From: Trabulsiella odontotermitis
Lineage (GTDB): Bacteria > Pseudomonadota > Gammaproteobacteria > Enterobacterales > Enterobacteriaceae
NCBI RefSeq assembly: GCF_001188485.1
Contig: NZ_JNGH01000104.1
Span: 90,553-124,451, forward strand
DNA: 33,899 bases
Direction: 5' to 3'
This document shows, one piece after another, positions 11,136-18,891 of the stretch. Both the position numbers and the translations under genes were made by a program. Numbering within the stretch: the first letter of the stretch is position 1; each line of letters starts with the position of its first letter. Under the pieces are notes generated by a model that made no database searches, was not told the DNA's origin, and was given only the letters and a program-made list of their open reading frames with translations.

Positions 11136-13196
11136 ATGTTACCAAAAGCGAAAAAACGCCCTCACGCCATGACTTTGCATGGCGATACACGAATCGATAA
11201 TTACTACTGGCTGCGTGACGACACCCGTTCGCAGCCGGAAGTCCTTGAGTACCTGAAACAGGAAAACGACTACGGTCGGCGGGTGATGGACACCCAGAGC
11301 GCGCTGCAGGACAGGGTGCTCAAAGAAATTGTCGATCGCATTCCGCAGCAGGAAATGTCTGCTCCTTATACCCGCAATGGCTACCGCTACCGGTATCGCT
11401 ACGAAGCGGGCTGCGAATACGCTATTTATGAGCGCCAGTCGGTGATCAAAGCGGAGTGGGAAGCGTGGGACGTGCTGCTCGACGCCAACCAGCGCGCCTC
11501 GCACAGCGAGTTTTACACGCTCGGCAGCATGGTGATCTCACCTGATAACACCATTATGGCGCTGGCGGAGGATTATCTTTCGCGGCGTCAGTACGGGCTG
11601 CGGCTGAAAAATCTGGAGAGCGGAAACTGGTATCCTGAACTGCTGGATAACGTCACACCGGATGTGGTGTGGGGTAATGACTCCATGACGCTCTACTATG
11701 TGCGTAAGCATCCCGTTACGCTGCTGCCGTATCAGGTCTGGCGGCATACGGTCGGCACGCCGATGGCCTCCGATGAACTGGTGTATGAAGAGCACGACGA
11801 GACCTTTTACGTCAGCCTGCACAAAACCACGTCACGCCACTTTGTGCTGATCTATTTAGCCAGCGCCACGACCAGCGAAGTGCTGCAGCTGGACGCCGAA
11901 CTGCCGGACGCGCAGCCGGATATTTTTCTGCCGCGCCGCAAAGATCATGAATACAGTCTCGACCATTATCAGCACCGCTTTTATGTGCGCTCCAACCGCG
12001 ACGGCAAAAACTTCGGTCTGTACCGCTCCACGGTGCGCGACGAGGGCCAGTGGGAGACGCTCATTCCTGCGCGTGACGAAGTGATGCTGGAAGGTTTTAC
12101 GCTGTTTACCGACTGGCTGGTGGTTGAAGAGCGCCAGAGGGGGCTCACCAGCCTGCGGCAAATCAACCGCAAAACGCGCGAAGTGACCGGTATCGCCTTT
12201 GACGATCCCGCGTATGTCACCTGGCTTGCCTATAACCCGGAGCCGGAAACGTCCCGTCTGCGCTACGGCTATTCGTCGATGACCACGCCCACAACGCTGT
12301 TTGAACTGGACATGGACACCGGCGAGCGGCGAGTGCTGAAACAGCAGGAAGTTAAGGGATTCGACAGCAGCTTATACCGCAGCGAGCACCTGTGGGTCAC
12401 AGCGCGCGATGGCGTGGAAGTGCCCGTGTCACTGGTTTATCACAAAGAACACTTTCACAAAGGCGGCAACCCGCTGCTGGTGTACGGCTACGGCTCTTAT
12501 GGTTCCTGTATGGATGCAGATTTCAGTACCAGCCGCCTGAGTTTGCTTGACCGTGGTTTTGTGTTCGCCATTGCGCACATTCGAGGCGGTGGCGAGCTGG
12601 GGCAGACGTGGTATGAAGACGGCAAATTTCTGCGCAAGAAAAATACCTTTAATGATTATCTCGATGTCTGCGACGCGCTGCTGGAGCAGGGGTACGGCAA
12701 CCCGGATCTCTGTTTCGGCATGGGCGGCAGCGCAGGCGGACTGTTGATGGGCGCGGCCATTAACCAGCGGCCATCGCTGTTCCATGGCGTTATCGCCCAG
12801 GTGCCGTTTGTCGACGTGCTGACCACCATGCTGGACGAATCTATCCCGCTGACCACCGGTGAGTTTGAGGAGTGGGGCGATCCGAAGAATGTGGAATATT
12901 ACCACTATATGAAAAGCTACAGCCCCTACGATAACGTTGAAGCAAAAGCCTATCCGCATCTGCTGGTCACCACCGGCCTGCATGATTCGCAGGTACAGTA
13001 CTGGGAACCGGCGAAATGGGTGGCGAAGCTGCGCGAAATGAAAACTAACGACAGCCTGCTGTTGCTCTGTACCGACATGGATTCAGGGCATGGTGGGAAA
13101 TCCGGGCGATTCAAAAGCTATGAAGGTGTGGCGATGGAATATACCTTTCTGATTGCGCTGGCGCAGGAGACGCTGCCGGGTCATCCGGCAGGGTAA
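11136..13196 (+). CDS. ptrB: Oligopeptidase B (protease II)
   Basis: Cytosolic serine peptidase of the prolyl oligopeptidase family (S9A) that cleaves short peptides after Arg or Lys. Starting at [12 protein letters not shown] gives 686 residues, the E. coli length. The ORF can be extended to an ATG at 11112, but homology favours 11136, although its Shine-Dalgarno is poor. An N-terminal beta-propeller is followed by an alpha/beta hydrolase domain with the triad S532 (GGSAGG), D617 (GLHDSQVQY) and H652 (GHGGKSGR), at exactly the E. coli positions. It converges on exoX with no spacing between the stop codons. Confidence 0.95.
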   Translation: MLPKAKKRPHAMTLHGDTRIDNYYWLRDDTRSQPEVLEYLKQENDYGRRVMDTQSALQDRVLKEIVDRIPQQEMSAPYTRNGYRYRYRYEAGCEYAIYERQSVIKAEWEAWDVLLDANQRASHSEFYTLGSMVISPDNTIMALAEDYLSRRQYGLRLKNLESGNWYPELLDNVTPDVVWGNDSMTLYYVRKHPVTLLPYQVWRHTVGTPMASDELVYEEHDETFYVSLHKTTSRHFVLIYLASATTSEVLQLDAELPDAQPDIFLPRRKDHEYSLDHYQHRFYVRSNRDGKNFGLYRSTVRDEGQWETLIPARDEVMLEGFTLFTDWLVVEERQRGLTSLRQINRKTREVTGIAFDDPAYVTWLAYNPEPETSRLRYGYSSMTTPTTLFELDMDTGERRVLKQQEVKGFDSSLYRSEHLWVTARDGVEVPVSLVYHKEHFHKGGNPLLVYGYGSYGSCMDADFSTSRLSLLDRGFVFAIAHIRGGGELGQTWYEDGKFLRKKNTFNDYLDVCDALLEQGYGNPDLCFGMGGSAGGLLMGAAINQRPSLFHGVIAQVPFVDVLTTMLDESIPLTTGEFEEWGDPKNVEYYHYMKSYSPYDNVEAKAYPHLLVTTGLHDSQVQYWEPAKWVAKLREMKTNDSLLLLCTDMDSGHGGKSGRFKSYEGVAMEYTFLIALAQETLPGHPAG

Positions 13197-13856
13197 TCAT
13201 TCGCCGAGATAATGCTTGAGGGTTAACCGCAGCTCCGGGCTCATCCGATCCAGGTTATTGAACAGCCAGCGCAGATAACCCGGGTCGTCCTGCGCCACTT
13301 CCGCTACGGGTTTACCGCGGTATTTGCCGAAGCTGAACGTCGTCACCAGCCCGGGACGGCCAGTGATGTCCGCCATTTCGTCAGGCGTCCAGCCGGACAC
13401 ATTCATGATATCGATGAGCAGCGCGGCAGTGATATAGCAGTCATACAGCGCGCGGTGATGATGCAGCCCTGACGGCGGCGTTACGCTGAGCTTGCGCGAT
13501 TTATACAGCGCCATGTTGCTGTATTTGATGCCCGGCCACAGCCGACGCGCCAGCTTCATGGTGCAGATCCATTCGCCACGCATTTCTGGCAACACCCGAC
13601 GGTCAAAGCTGGCGTTATGTGCCACATACCAGCTGCTACCCTGATACTGAGGAACGATCTCCTCAATCCACGGTTGGTCGGCAACCATGGCTTCGGTGAT
13701 CCGATGGATCGCCATCGCCTGCGGGCTGATGGGGCGATCCGGGCGTACGAGGTGGCTCATCGGATTGGTAATCACCCCATCAACGACATCCACAGACGCA
13801 ATTTCAACAATGCCGCCTTGCAGTCCGCAGGTTTCCGTATCGATAACGCGCAGCAT
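13197..13856 (-). CDS. exoX: Exodeoxyribonuclease X
   Basis: DnaQ-family 3'-5' exonuclease acting on single- and double-stranded DNA in mismatch and other repair. The 219 residues compare with 220 in E. coli. The DEDDh active site is complete: D6 and E8 (VIDTETCG), D85 (NASFDRR), H134 and D139 (HHRALYD). A short C-terminal region (about 170-219) follows the nuclease fold. It is transcribed with yobB upstream at 24 bp spacing, and its stop abuts that of ptrB. Confidence 0.94.
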   Translation of the reverse strand: MLRVIDTETCGLQGGIVEIASVDVVDGVITNPMSHLVRPDRPISPQAMAIHRITEAMVADQPWIEEIVPQYQGSSWYVAHNASFDRRVLPEMRGEWICTMKLARRLWPGIKYSNMALYKSRKLSVTPPSGLHHHRALYDCYITAALLIDIMNVSGWTPDEMADITGRPGLVTTFSFGKYRGKPVAEVAQDDPGYLRWLFNNLDRMSPELRLTLKHYLGE

Positions 13857-13880
13857 GGCTCACTCCTGGCCTTAAAAAGG

Positions 13881-14549
13881 TTAGCGTAAAGGAATGATGT
13901 CACCTTGCCAACCCTCGGCATGCTTTTGCCCGGTCAGCAGCAGTTCGCCGCGATCGGCGCGGACAATCAACTGGCCTTGCTCATCCCATAACGCGCTGCC
14001 GCCGAGCAGCGTGCCGCTGGCGTAATCGGATTTGAGCACCGCAATGGCATACCGGTGGGCAAAGCGCTGTAACGTGGCGGTGGACTGTTGCTCCAGCGGC
14101 TCGTCGGGGCAGTAGCCTGTTGCCAGCAGTGAAGCTTTGGGATCAAGCTCGGCGGCGTCGGCATCAAACGGCAGAACGCTGATCGTGGTTTGCAGCGGCG
14201 CGAGGCAGGCGCCTTTGCCCTGCGCACAGGTTACCGGCTCCTGTCTACCAGGAACAAAAATGGCCAGGCCTTTGACGGTCTTGCCGTTTTTGATCACCGG
14301 TAAACCGGCAATCACCATGATTTTGTGACGGGTGGCGGCCTCGCAGAGCGGGCGCAGTTCAGCGGCGTCGGGCGGTAACGGCAACGACGCGTTACGCAGC
14401 GGGCCGGTCAGCGATAATTCAGGGAAGAAAAGCACGTCACACGATGCCGCGGCGGCGGCGTCGATAAAGCGTAAATGGTGGGTAATATTTTCCGCAACGC
14501 TCCGGTTGCGCGGCTCATACTGAGCAGCTGCTATCGTCCATACAGGCAT
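13881..14549 (-). CDS. yobB: YobB, carbon-nitrogen hydrolase (nitrilase superfamily)
   Basis: Predicted amidase/nitrilase-like hydrolase of unknown substrate. Starting at MPVWTIAAAQYEP gives 222 residues. AAGGA lies 7 nt before this ATG, which favours it over the upstream in-frame start at 14582. The usual Glu-Lys-Cys triad can be read as E44 (FFPELSL), K112 (QGKGACL) and C147 (TGYCPDE). The protein is shorter than full nitrilases. It lies upstream of exoX on the same strand with a 24-bp gap. Confidence 0.85.
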   Translation of the reverse strand: MPVWTIAAAQYEPRNRSVAENITHHLRFIDAAAAASCDVLFFPELSLTGPLRNASLPLPPDAAELRPLCEAATRHKIMVIAGLPVIKNGKTVKGLAIFVPGRQEPVTCAQGKGACLAPLQTTISVLPFDADAAELDPKASLLATGYCPDEPLEQQSTATLQRFAHRYAIAVLKSDYASGTLLGGSALWDEQGQLIVRADRGELLLTGQKHAEGWQGDIIPLR

Positions 14550-14661
14550 AGTGGCATCCTTAACACAATGTCCCGAAAACACAACGTCCCGAACTCAATC
14601 CTGAGTATAGTCGGCGTAGTCTAGCAGCGACAGTGTAAGGAAGCGTAACTATCAGTAAGGA

Positions 14662-14892
14662 TTACTTTATTTTCGGCTCGTAGGGCAGACGGGAGAGAGA
14701 AACAGATGCCAGCCGGTGGGCGATCAGACGCTCGCGAAACCAGCTTCGCAGGTGCTCAGGCTGTTCGCGCTCAACCACTTCAGCCACCACCGGCATGTTA
14801 TAGCGCTCTTTAAACACCACCCCTGCGGCAGCAAGGTCGACGTTGATTTTATCCATCTCTTCCTGGGGAAGTTTGGCCAGATTTGCGTACAC
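14662..14892 (-). CDS. holE: DNA polymerase III theta subunit
   Basis: Small subunit of the Pol III core that binds and stabilises the proofreading epsilon subunit. The 76 residues equal E. coli HolE and are nearly collinear with it ([29 protein letters not shown]). It is transcribed alone on the minus strand, divergent from yobA. I see no gene in the 136 bp between them. Confidence 0.95.
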   Translation of the reverse strand: MYANLAKLPQEEMDKINVDLAAAGVVFKERYNMPVVAEVVEREQPEHLRSWFRERLIAHRLASVSLSRLPYEPKIK

Positions 14893-15028
14893 AGCGTTCT
14901 CCTCTTTTTACGACGCAGAAATTACCCGGAGTGGCGAAGAATAACAAGTCCGGGCAGGGGAGCCTCGACTCCCGCATTATACAGGGTTATCCTCTGTGCG
15001 GCATGTATAACAAAAAGGAATGAAGAAT

Positions 15029-15403
15029 ATGGGATTCACCACATCGCGAATGTTACAGACGTCGGCTCTGCTGGTCAGCCTGTTGACCGCCACGGGCGCG
15101 TTGGCGCATGCGCATCTGAAAAATCAGTCACCAGCGGCAGACAGCCAGGTGACAGACGCTCCTCGCACGCTGACGCTGACCTTCTCTGAAGGCGTGGAAG
15201 CAAAATTCAGCGGTCTCACCCTCACCGGGCCTGAGCAGGCGAAAATCGCCACCGGGCCAGCCAGCGTGGATGAAAAAGACAACAAGCAACTGGTGGTTCC
15301 GCTCCAGCAGCCGCTGGCATCGGGCAACTATACCGTGGACTGGCACGTTGTTTCCGTTGACGGCCACAAAACGAAAGGGCAATACCATTTCAGTGTGAAA
15401 TAA
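15029..15403 (+). CDS. yobA: YobA, periplasmic CopC-domain protein
   Basis: Predicted periplasmic copper-binding protein of the CopC family. The 124 residues from MGFTTSRML equal the E. coli YobA length. An in-frame ATG at 15020 is immediately abutted by AAGGA (15015-15019), whereas the ATG at 15029 has it at 9-nt spacing, so 15029 is preferred. A signal peptide probably ends at ALA (about residue 25), leaving His as the mature N-terminus, as in copper-binding CopC proteins. The conserved C-terminal HVVSVDGHKTKG carries the Asp and His ligands. The stop codon touches the start of yebZ. Confidence 0.9.
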   Translation: MGFTTSRMLQTSALLVSLLTATGALAHAHLKNQSPAADSQVTDAPRTLTLTFSEGVEAKFSGLTLTGPEQAKIATGPASVDEKDNKQLVVPLQQPLASGNYTVDWHVVSVDGHKTKGQYHFSVK

Positions 15404-16276
15404 ATGATGCTGGCGTCTTTCTGGGTTGCATTGCGCTTTATCCATTTTGCCACCGTGATGGTGGCATTTGGCGGTGCGTTGTACAGCGGCTGGTGGGCAC
15501 CGGACCGTTTGCGGCCATTGCTGGCGCGACGTTTTCAGCAGGTCATGCGCATCGCCCTCGCCGTGAGCGCGGTCAGCACGGCGTTGATGCTGATGGTGCA
15601 GGGCGGACTGATGGCCGGCGGCTGGGCGGACGTTTTGCTGCCTGACGTCTGGTTCGGCGTGTTGGGTACGCGCTTTGGCAACCTCTGGCTATGGCAAATC
15701 GTTCTGGCGTGGCTGTCGTTGATCATCTTCTTACTCAGACCGGAGCGCAGCATGCGGCTCATGCTGTACCTGCTGGGTTTCCAGCTGATCCTGCTGGCCG
15801 GTGTCGGACATGCCGCGATGCGGGAAGGGCTGCCCGGCGTCCTGCAGCGGTTGAATCACGCGGTGCATCTGATTTGCGCTTCCGCCTGGTTCGGCGGACT
15901 GCTGCCATTTATTTATTGTCTGCGTCTGGCGCGGGGGCAATGGCGCCAGCCTGCTATCGACACCATGATGCGTTTCTCCCGTTATGGCCATCTGGCCGTG
16001 GCGGGGGTGATCCTCACCGGTATCATCAACGCCTGGCTGATTCAGGGAACACTGATTTCTGATTCTGCCTATGGCGATATGCTGTTAGCGAAATGTGCGC
16101 TGGTGGCGCTGATGGTGGTAATCGCCCTGGTGAACAGGTATGTTCTGGTGCCACGACTTTCCACGAACGGGGGACAGGCGCAGCAGTGGTTTATCCGCAC
16201 CACTCAGGCCGAAGTTGTGCTTGGTGCGCTGGTGCTACTGGCGGTCAGCCTGTTCGCGACCTGGGAACCTTTCTGA
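15404..16276 (+). CDS. yebZ: YebZ, CopD-family inner-membrane protein
   Basis: Multi-spanning membrane protein of the CopD family, presumed to work with YobA in copper handling. The 290 residues form about eight hydrophobic segments, with conserved [11 protein letters not shown] near the N-terminus and [14 protein letters not shown] near the middle. The ATG follows the yobA TAA directly, indicating translational coupling. yebY follows 13 bp downstream, giving an operon yobA-yebZ-yebY. Confidence 0.92.
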   Translation: MMLASFWVALRFIHFATVMVAFGGALYSGWWAPDRLRPLLARRFQQVMRIALAVSAVSTALMLMVQGGLMAGGWADVLLPDVWFGVLGTRFGNLWLWQIVLAWLSLIIFLLRPERSMRLMLYLLGFQLILLAGVGHAAMREGLPGVLQRLNHAVHLICASAWFGGLLPFIYCLRLARGQWRQPAIDTMMRFSRYGHLAVAGVILTGIINAWLIQGTLISDSAYGDMLLAKCALVALMVVIALVNRYVLVPRLSTNGGQAQQWFIRTTQAEVVLGALVLLAVSLFATWEPF

Positions 16277-16289
16277 TACGAACGATACG

Positions 16290-16631
16290 ATGATGAAGAA
16301 AATTGCGCTCTCTTTACTGTTAATGGCGGCCTCCTCCGCGGCACTTGCCGCCCCGCAGGTGATTACCGTCAGCCGTTTTGAAATGGGCAAAGACAAATGG
16401 GCTTTCAACCGGGAAGAGGTGATGCTCACCTGCCGCCCGGGCAATGCGCTGTTTGTCATTAACCCCAGCACGCTGATGCAATATCCGCTCAATGACGTTG
16501 CCGAAAAGCAGGTGGCGGAAGGGAAAACCAGCGGGCAGCCGATTGATGTGATCCGGGTTGATGAACCGGGGCAGCCCGGGAAGAGAATGAGCCTGGCACC
16601 GTTTATTGAACGGGCACAAACGCTCTGCTAG
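16290..16631 (+). CDS. yebY: YebY, DUF2511 periplasmic protein
   Basis: Function unknown. The 113 residues from MMKKIALSLLL equal the E. coli length; the upstream in-frame extension overlaps yebZ and has no homology. A cleavable signal peptide ends at about ALAAPQ (residue 20), so the protein is likely periplasmic. Two cysteines (MLTCRPG and the terminal AQTLC) could form a disulfide. It is the last gene of the copper-related operon and is followed by a terminator. Confidence 0.9.
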   Translation: MMKKIALSLLLMAASSAALAAPQVITVSRFEMGKDKWAFNREEVMLTCRPGNALFVINPSTLMQYPLNDVAEKQVAEGKTSGQPIDVIRVDEPGQPGKRMSLAPFIERAQTLC

Positions 16632-16661
16632 TTAACAATAAATATCTGGTTGTTTTCCAAT

Positions 16662-16702
16662 AAAAAACCGCAGGCTTTCATAATGAAAACGTGCGGTTTT
16701 TT
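16662..16702. terminator. Bidirectional terminator between yebY and sdsR
   Basis: AAAAAACCGCA (16662-16672) pairs with TGCGGTTTTTT (16692-16702) around a 19-nt loop. On the plus strand it ends yebY. On the minus strand it has an equally good T tract and would end the antisense RNA SraC/RyeA. Confidence 0.8.
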
Positions 16703-16775
16703 CTTTTCCGGACCGTTTAACAGGTGCAATTTTCTGACCACTTTAGCAGCGGACTGGAAAACCTGGCACGGTCAT

Positions 16776-16784
16776 CTATTCTTA
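16776..16784 (+). promoter_or_regulatory. sigmaS-type -10 element of sdsR
   Basis: CTATTCTTA, with hexamer TATTCT at 16777-16782 and the preceding C typical of sigmaS promoters, ends a few bases before the expected SdsR start at 16789. SdsR is known as a strongly sigmaS-dependent sRNA. Confidence 0.65.
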
Positions 16785-16788
16785 AAGG

Positions 16789-16892
16789 GCAAGGCGACTT
16801 AGCCTGCATTAATGCCAACTTTTAGCGCACGGCTCTCTCCCAAGAGCCATTTCCCTGGACCGAATACAGGAATCGTATTCGGTCTCTTTTTA
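16789..16892 (+). ncRNA. sdsR: sRNA SdsR (RyeB)
   Basis: Hfq-binding stationary-phase sRNA of about 104 nt that, in E. coli and Salmonella, represses targets including ompD and mutS. The sequence from GCAAGGCGACTTAGCC through GACCGAATACAGGAATC matches my recollection of the enterobacterial SdsR almost base for base. Two stem-loops are visible: GGCTCTctcccaAGAGCC, and the terminator ACCGAATAC (16859-16867) with GTATTCGGT (16875-16883) followed by CTCTTTTTAT. The terminator's 3' arm and T tract form the 21-bp repeat that bounds the integrated element, so the sRNA stays intact beside the insertion. Confidence 0.92.
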
Positions 16893-16893
16893 T
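16873..16893 (+). repeat. attachment-site repeat, SdsR copy
   Basis: A 21-bp direct repeat beginning TCGTATTCGG and ending CTCTTTTTAT. The identical sequence recurs at 18787-18807. This copy is the 3' arm and T tract of the sdsR terminator, as expected for a tyrosine-recombinase site at the 3' end of a small RNA gene. Confidence 0.85.
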
Positions 16894-17001
16894 TTGTCTT
16901 ATTTATCAATCTGTTATGATTGAAGATCCGAAAATGTCCGATATTTTTCCGAATTTCTATATTCCGGTCTTTTTCTCTTATAACACAACAAAAAGTACCT
17001 T

Positions 17002-17016
17002 AACATTTCTTTTACA
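17002..17016 (+). repeat. 15-bp repeat beside the first att copy
   Basis: AACATTTCTTTTACA occurs here and again at 18892-18906, lying 129 bp and 105 bp downstream of the start of the two att repeats respectively. It could be an arm-type recombinase site or a relic of a second integration. Confidence 0.5.
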
Positions 17017-17021
17017 GAAAA

Positions 17022-17249
17022 TTAGAGCATCAAATATGCTTTCTCATCACGTTCATCAAGGTACATTTTTGTGGTGGTTTCAGAGGTGTGGCCTAACAGC
17101 TTCTGAGCGAATTCTTCTCCGTATGCATCTTTGTATAGTCTGCCTGCTAAGCTGCGAATCTCATGGAACGTTGTTGGGTTGTCGCCAGGCGAAGGCCAGC
17201 CGCGGGAACTTTGAACGAATGTTTCAATGGCTTCAATTTGATCAAACAC
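17022..17249 (-). pseudogene. C-terminal fragment of a lambda-type tyrosine integrase
   Basis: The 75 codons contain the end of a phage integrase catalytic domain: HEIRSLAGRLY (the HxxR box), FAQKLLGHTSE (the LLGH box) and the catalytic tyrosine in KMYLDERDE. It aligns with the last part of lambda Int (HELRSLSARLY, FAQHLLGH, then the Tyr). A stop codon lies a few codons upstream of the GTG and the N-terminal DNA-binding and first catalytic parts are missing, so it is not functional. Its position 130 bp from the att repeat is normal for an integrase gene. Confidence 0.85.
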
Positions 17250-17302
17250 ACTTTTTTGGTTCTAACTTCACTAAGGACACTAAACCCGGCGATGTTATCT
17301 AT

Positions 17303-17728
17303 TCAATTATTAAGCACTTTGGTTAACTCAGCGTCTCCAGTAGCAGCATTAAAATAAAGATAGAATTGGTTTCCACTCGACTGGCCGGGCTTCAACCAGA
17401 TCTCCATCTCCCCAAGGCTACGTCTATCCCTGATATATCCCATTTCCTTCAGATAAACCTTCAACGGCGCAATTCCGGTTGCCCCCTTAAAGGTAATACT
17501 ATTTGTAGGCTCGTAGCCATCACCGGGGTGCGACTCAAAGTAGTATTCATCAGTGATGCGAGGAGCTTGTGCAATATCTTTATTCGTCAGGGTGTGGTAT
17601 TTGAAAAAGTCCTTTTCGGTGTAGGTGATTGTCTCGTTGACACCGGACGCAACGAACCAGATAAACAGCCAGCACAGAATAAGCACTGCAACAATTGTCA
17701 AGCCACCCCACTTCAAGAATTGAAGCAT
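17303..17728 (-). CDS. Hypothetical membrane-anchored protein (second gene of cargo pair)
   Basis: Not recognised. The 141 residues begin with a single hydrophobic segment (about residues 7-30, GLTIVAVLILCWLFIWFVAS). A polar domain of about 110 residues follows, rich in aromatic residues and with no cysteine outside the anchor, likely exposed to the periplasm. The ATG lies 2 nt after the stop of the 232-aa gene, and its GGGGGGTG ribosome site lies inside that gene's last codons, so the two are translationally coupled. The arrangement suits a partner or immunity protein, but that is inference only. Confidence 0.7.
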   Translation of the reverse strand: MLQFLKWGGLTIVAVLILCWLFIWFVASGVNETITYTEKDFFKYHTLTNKDIAQAPRITDEYYFESHPGDGYEPTNSITFKGATGIAPLKVYLKEMGYIRDRRSLGEMEIWLKPGQSSGNQFYLYFNAATGDAELTKVLNN

Positions 17729-17730
17729 GA

Positions 17731-18429
17731 TTATTTCACCCCCCTTAAAGCAAGGGATGTTCCGTCACTTGTGATGACGTTGACAATACCAGACATAAAG
17801 TCATCCCATGGGCGCAGCCACGTTAGAAAGCGAGGAAGGATAGATATATATGGCCGGTGCATTACACATGGATCATCAGGATTCGGAAATAAAATAGGAT
17901 GGAATCCCCTGTTCTTGTACGAACCAACAGCTCCGTAATAATCCCACCGACGAGTAGCCGCAATATAATTCACAGGTCTGAGGTGGGCTCCATAACGTCC
18001 CGGTATGATAGCGCGATAAAACCCAAACAGATCGGATACAAGATCCTCACCACTAAAACCGCTATCTGTATACCACGAAAATGCACGTAAACTCTGCAGC
18101 CCTTCGAAACTGGATGCGGTACACATCATCATCGCCAACATGATTTTGTTAATATCTTCGGCACTTCGACCACGTTTAATTTCCCAGCGAGAGAATTTTC
18201 CCACCCCAAGCCGCGAATTGAATTTTGCGAAACTCATGTCCTGGCGATACATCACAATATAGGAAGGCATACCACTACGCTCACCAGCAATAAACTGATT
18301 CCTGAGCGCCAACACATCATTACCCCGAGCATGCCCCATATCAATCCATCCCAGCACCTCAGTGTATACAATCCCTCTATCGAGCATGTCAAATTGCGCA
18401 CCATCCTTTATATCACTTCTGGTACTCAT
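17731..18429 (-). CDS. Hypothetical protein, possibly DUF4056 family (first gene of cargo pair)
   Basis: The 232 residues have no signal peptide or membrane segment. The segment GWIDMGHARGNDVLALRNQF (about residues 27-46), with its conserved-looking His and Arg, and later SGEDLVSDLFGFYRAI resemble, from memory, the DUF4056 family, whose function is not established to my knowledge. GGAG precedes the ATG by 8 nt and a plausible promoter lies upstream, so the gene looks expressed and intact. It heads a two-gene operon inside the sdsR-integrated element. Base composition is lower in G+C than the backbone, consistent with transfer. Confidence 0.7.
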   Translation of the reverse strand: MSTRSDIKDGAQFDMLDRGIVYTEVLGWIDMGHARGNDVLALRNQFIAGERSGMPSYIVMYRQDMSFAKFNSRLGVGKFSRWEIKRGRSAEDINKIMLAMMMCTASSFEGLQSLRAFSWYTDSGFSGEDLVSDLFGFYRAIIPGRYGAHLRPVNYIAATRRWDYYGAVGSYKNRGFHPILFPNPDDPCVMHRPYISILPRFLTWLRPWDDFMSGIVNVITSDGTSLALRGVK

Positions 18430-18452
18430 GATTTCATCTCCATATAAAACCT

Positions 18453-18489
18453 AATCATCCATAATACAGATGATTTTTTAACCAGTCCA
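18453..18489 (-). promoter_or_regulatory. Predicted promoter of the cargo operon with overlapping inverted repeat
   Basis: On the minus strand, -35 TGGACT (18484-18489) and -10 TATTAT (18461-18466) have a 17-bp spacer. An inverted repeat AATCATC (18453-18459) / GATGATT (18469-18475) straddles the -10 and could be an operator. On the plus strand it also looks like a weak terminator because TTTT follows. The -35 lies inside the truncated SRAP gene. Confidence 0.45.
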
Positions 18490-18576
18490 AAAGTAATTGC
18501 CCGTGGCGATGTCGCGAATAGCTCCATCGGTCAGAAACTCTTCGCGACTTTGCGCATGGGCAAATCTTCCACACAT
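18478..18576 (-). pseudogene. 5' stub of a SRAP (YedK/HMCES-like) gene
   Basis: A 32-codon ORF starts MCGRFAHAQSREEF, matching the N-terminus of YedK-type SRAP proteins (E. coli MCGRFAQSQTRED). These form a covalent crosslink to abasic sites in single-stranded DNA through Cys2. The catalytic Cys2 is present but the rest of the roughly 220-residue domain is gone; the frame ends in unrelated sequence at 18478. The start region is perfectly kept: CTGGAGG lies 6-8 nt before the ATG, and CCAGT-n5-ACTGG (18585-18599) overlaps it as a possible operator. SRAP genes are common prophage cargo. Confidence 0.7.
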
Positions 18577-18625
18577 AATTTCCTCCAGTTACATACTGGA
18601 AGTATAGAAACGGGAGGGGAAAAGC

Positions 18626-18748
18626 ATGTCCGGCGGTACCGAAAATTCTCCGAAAACCTTCGAAAAAAGTGATATGTGTTTGAATGCTAAGGGCAGGAAA
18701 ACACCATTATGTGCCAAAATTTATACCAAAGCCGATTTCTCGCTTTGA
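18626..18748 (+). CDS. Possible 40-aa small ORF
   Basis: An ATG follows GGGAGGGG at about 6-nt spacing and opens a 40-codon frame (MSGGTENSPKTFEK to ADFSL). I recognise no homologue. It could be a remnant of an excisionase-like or early phage gene, or chance. Only the good ribosome site and its position next to the distal att repeat support it. Confidence 0.25.
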   Translation: MSGGTENSPKTFEKSDMCLNAKGRKTPLCAKIYTKADFSL

Positions 18749-18786
18749 AATATTAAAAGAAAACCGAACTCCAGCAGCAACAAGAG

Positions 18787-18807
18787 TCGTATTCGGTCTC
18801 TTTTTAT
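18787..18807 (+). repeat. attachment-site repeat, distal copy
   Basis: Second copy of the 21-bp repeat, 1914 bp from the first. It is preceded by ACCGAA at about 18767-18772, which can pair with the TTCGGT inside the repeat, so a terminator-like hairpin also exists at this junction. Confidence 0.85.
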
Positions 18808-18829
18808 CTGTTTTTTATTTCAGGGATTT

Positions 18830-18861
18830 AGCACATCTCTCTGTATTACAATTGATGTGCT
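18830..18861. terminator. Possible terminator hairpin downstream of the glycosyltransferase gene
   Basis: AGCACAT (18830-18836) pairs with ATGTGCT (18855-18861) around an 18-nt loop. It lies 60 bp after the minus-strand gene ending at 18921, and a T-rich stretch (TTGTCTTT) follows on the plus strand. The loop is long, so this is tentative. Confidence 0.35.
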
Positions 18862-18891
18862 TTGTCTTTATATCATACCCAAATGCAGCAC

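Larger units (their letters stand above)
16662..16930 (-). ncRNA. sraC: Antisense sRNA SraC (RyeA), approximate extent
   Basis: In E. coli a roughly 250-nt RNA is transcribed opposite SdsR and covers it entirely. Here the likely 3' end is the minus-strand side of the 16662-16702 terminator. The 5' end is not resolved: the upstream side lies within or next to the integrated element, and I could not recognise a convincing promoter. Coordinates are an estimate by analogy. Confidence 0.35.
16873..18807. mobile_element. Remnant of an element integrated at the sdsR 3' end
   Basis: The segment is bounded by identical 21-bp repeats. It contains an integrase C-terminal fragment next to the sdsR-side repeat, two cargo genes and a truncated SRAP gene. 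It is visibly more A+T-rich than the flanking backbone, and the E. coli order (yebY-sdsR-pphA) has nothing homologous here. The SdsR/SraC locus has been described in Salmonella as an insertion hot spot for acquired DNA (Balbontin and colleagues, 2008, as I recall). No replication or structural phage genes remain, so it is a degraded prophage or a small island that can no longer move by itself. Confidence 0.78.

Noticed and set aside
17366..17938. 190-codon plus-strand ORF opposite the cargo pair
   Set aside because: The minus-strand genes have ribosome sites, coupling and plausible protein features; this frame has none.
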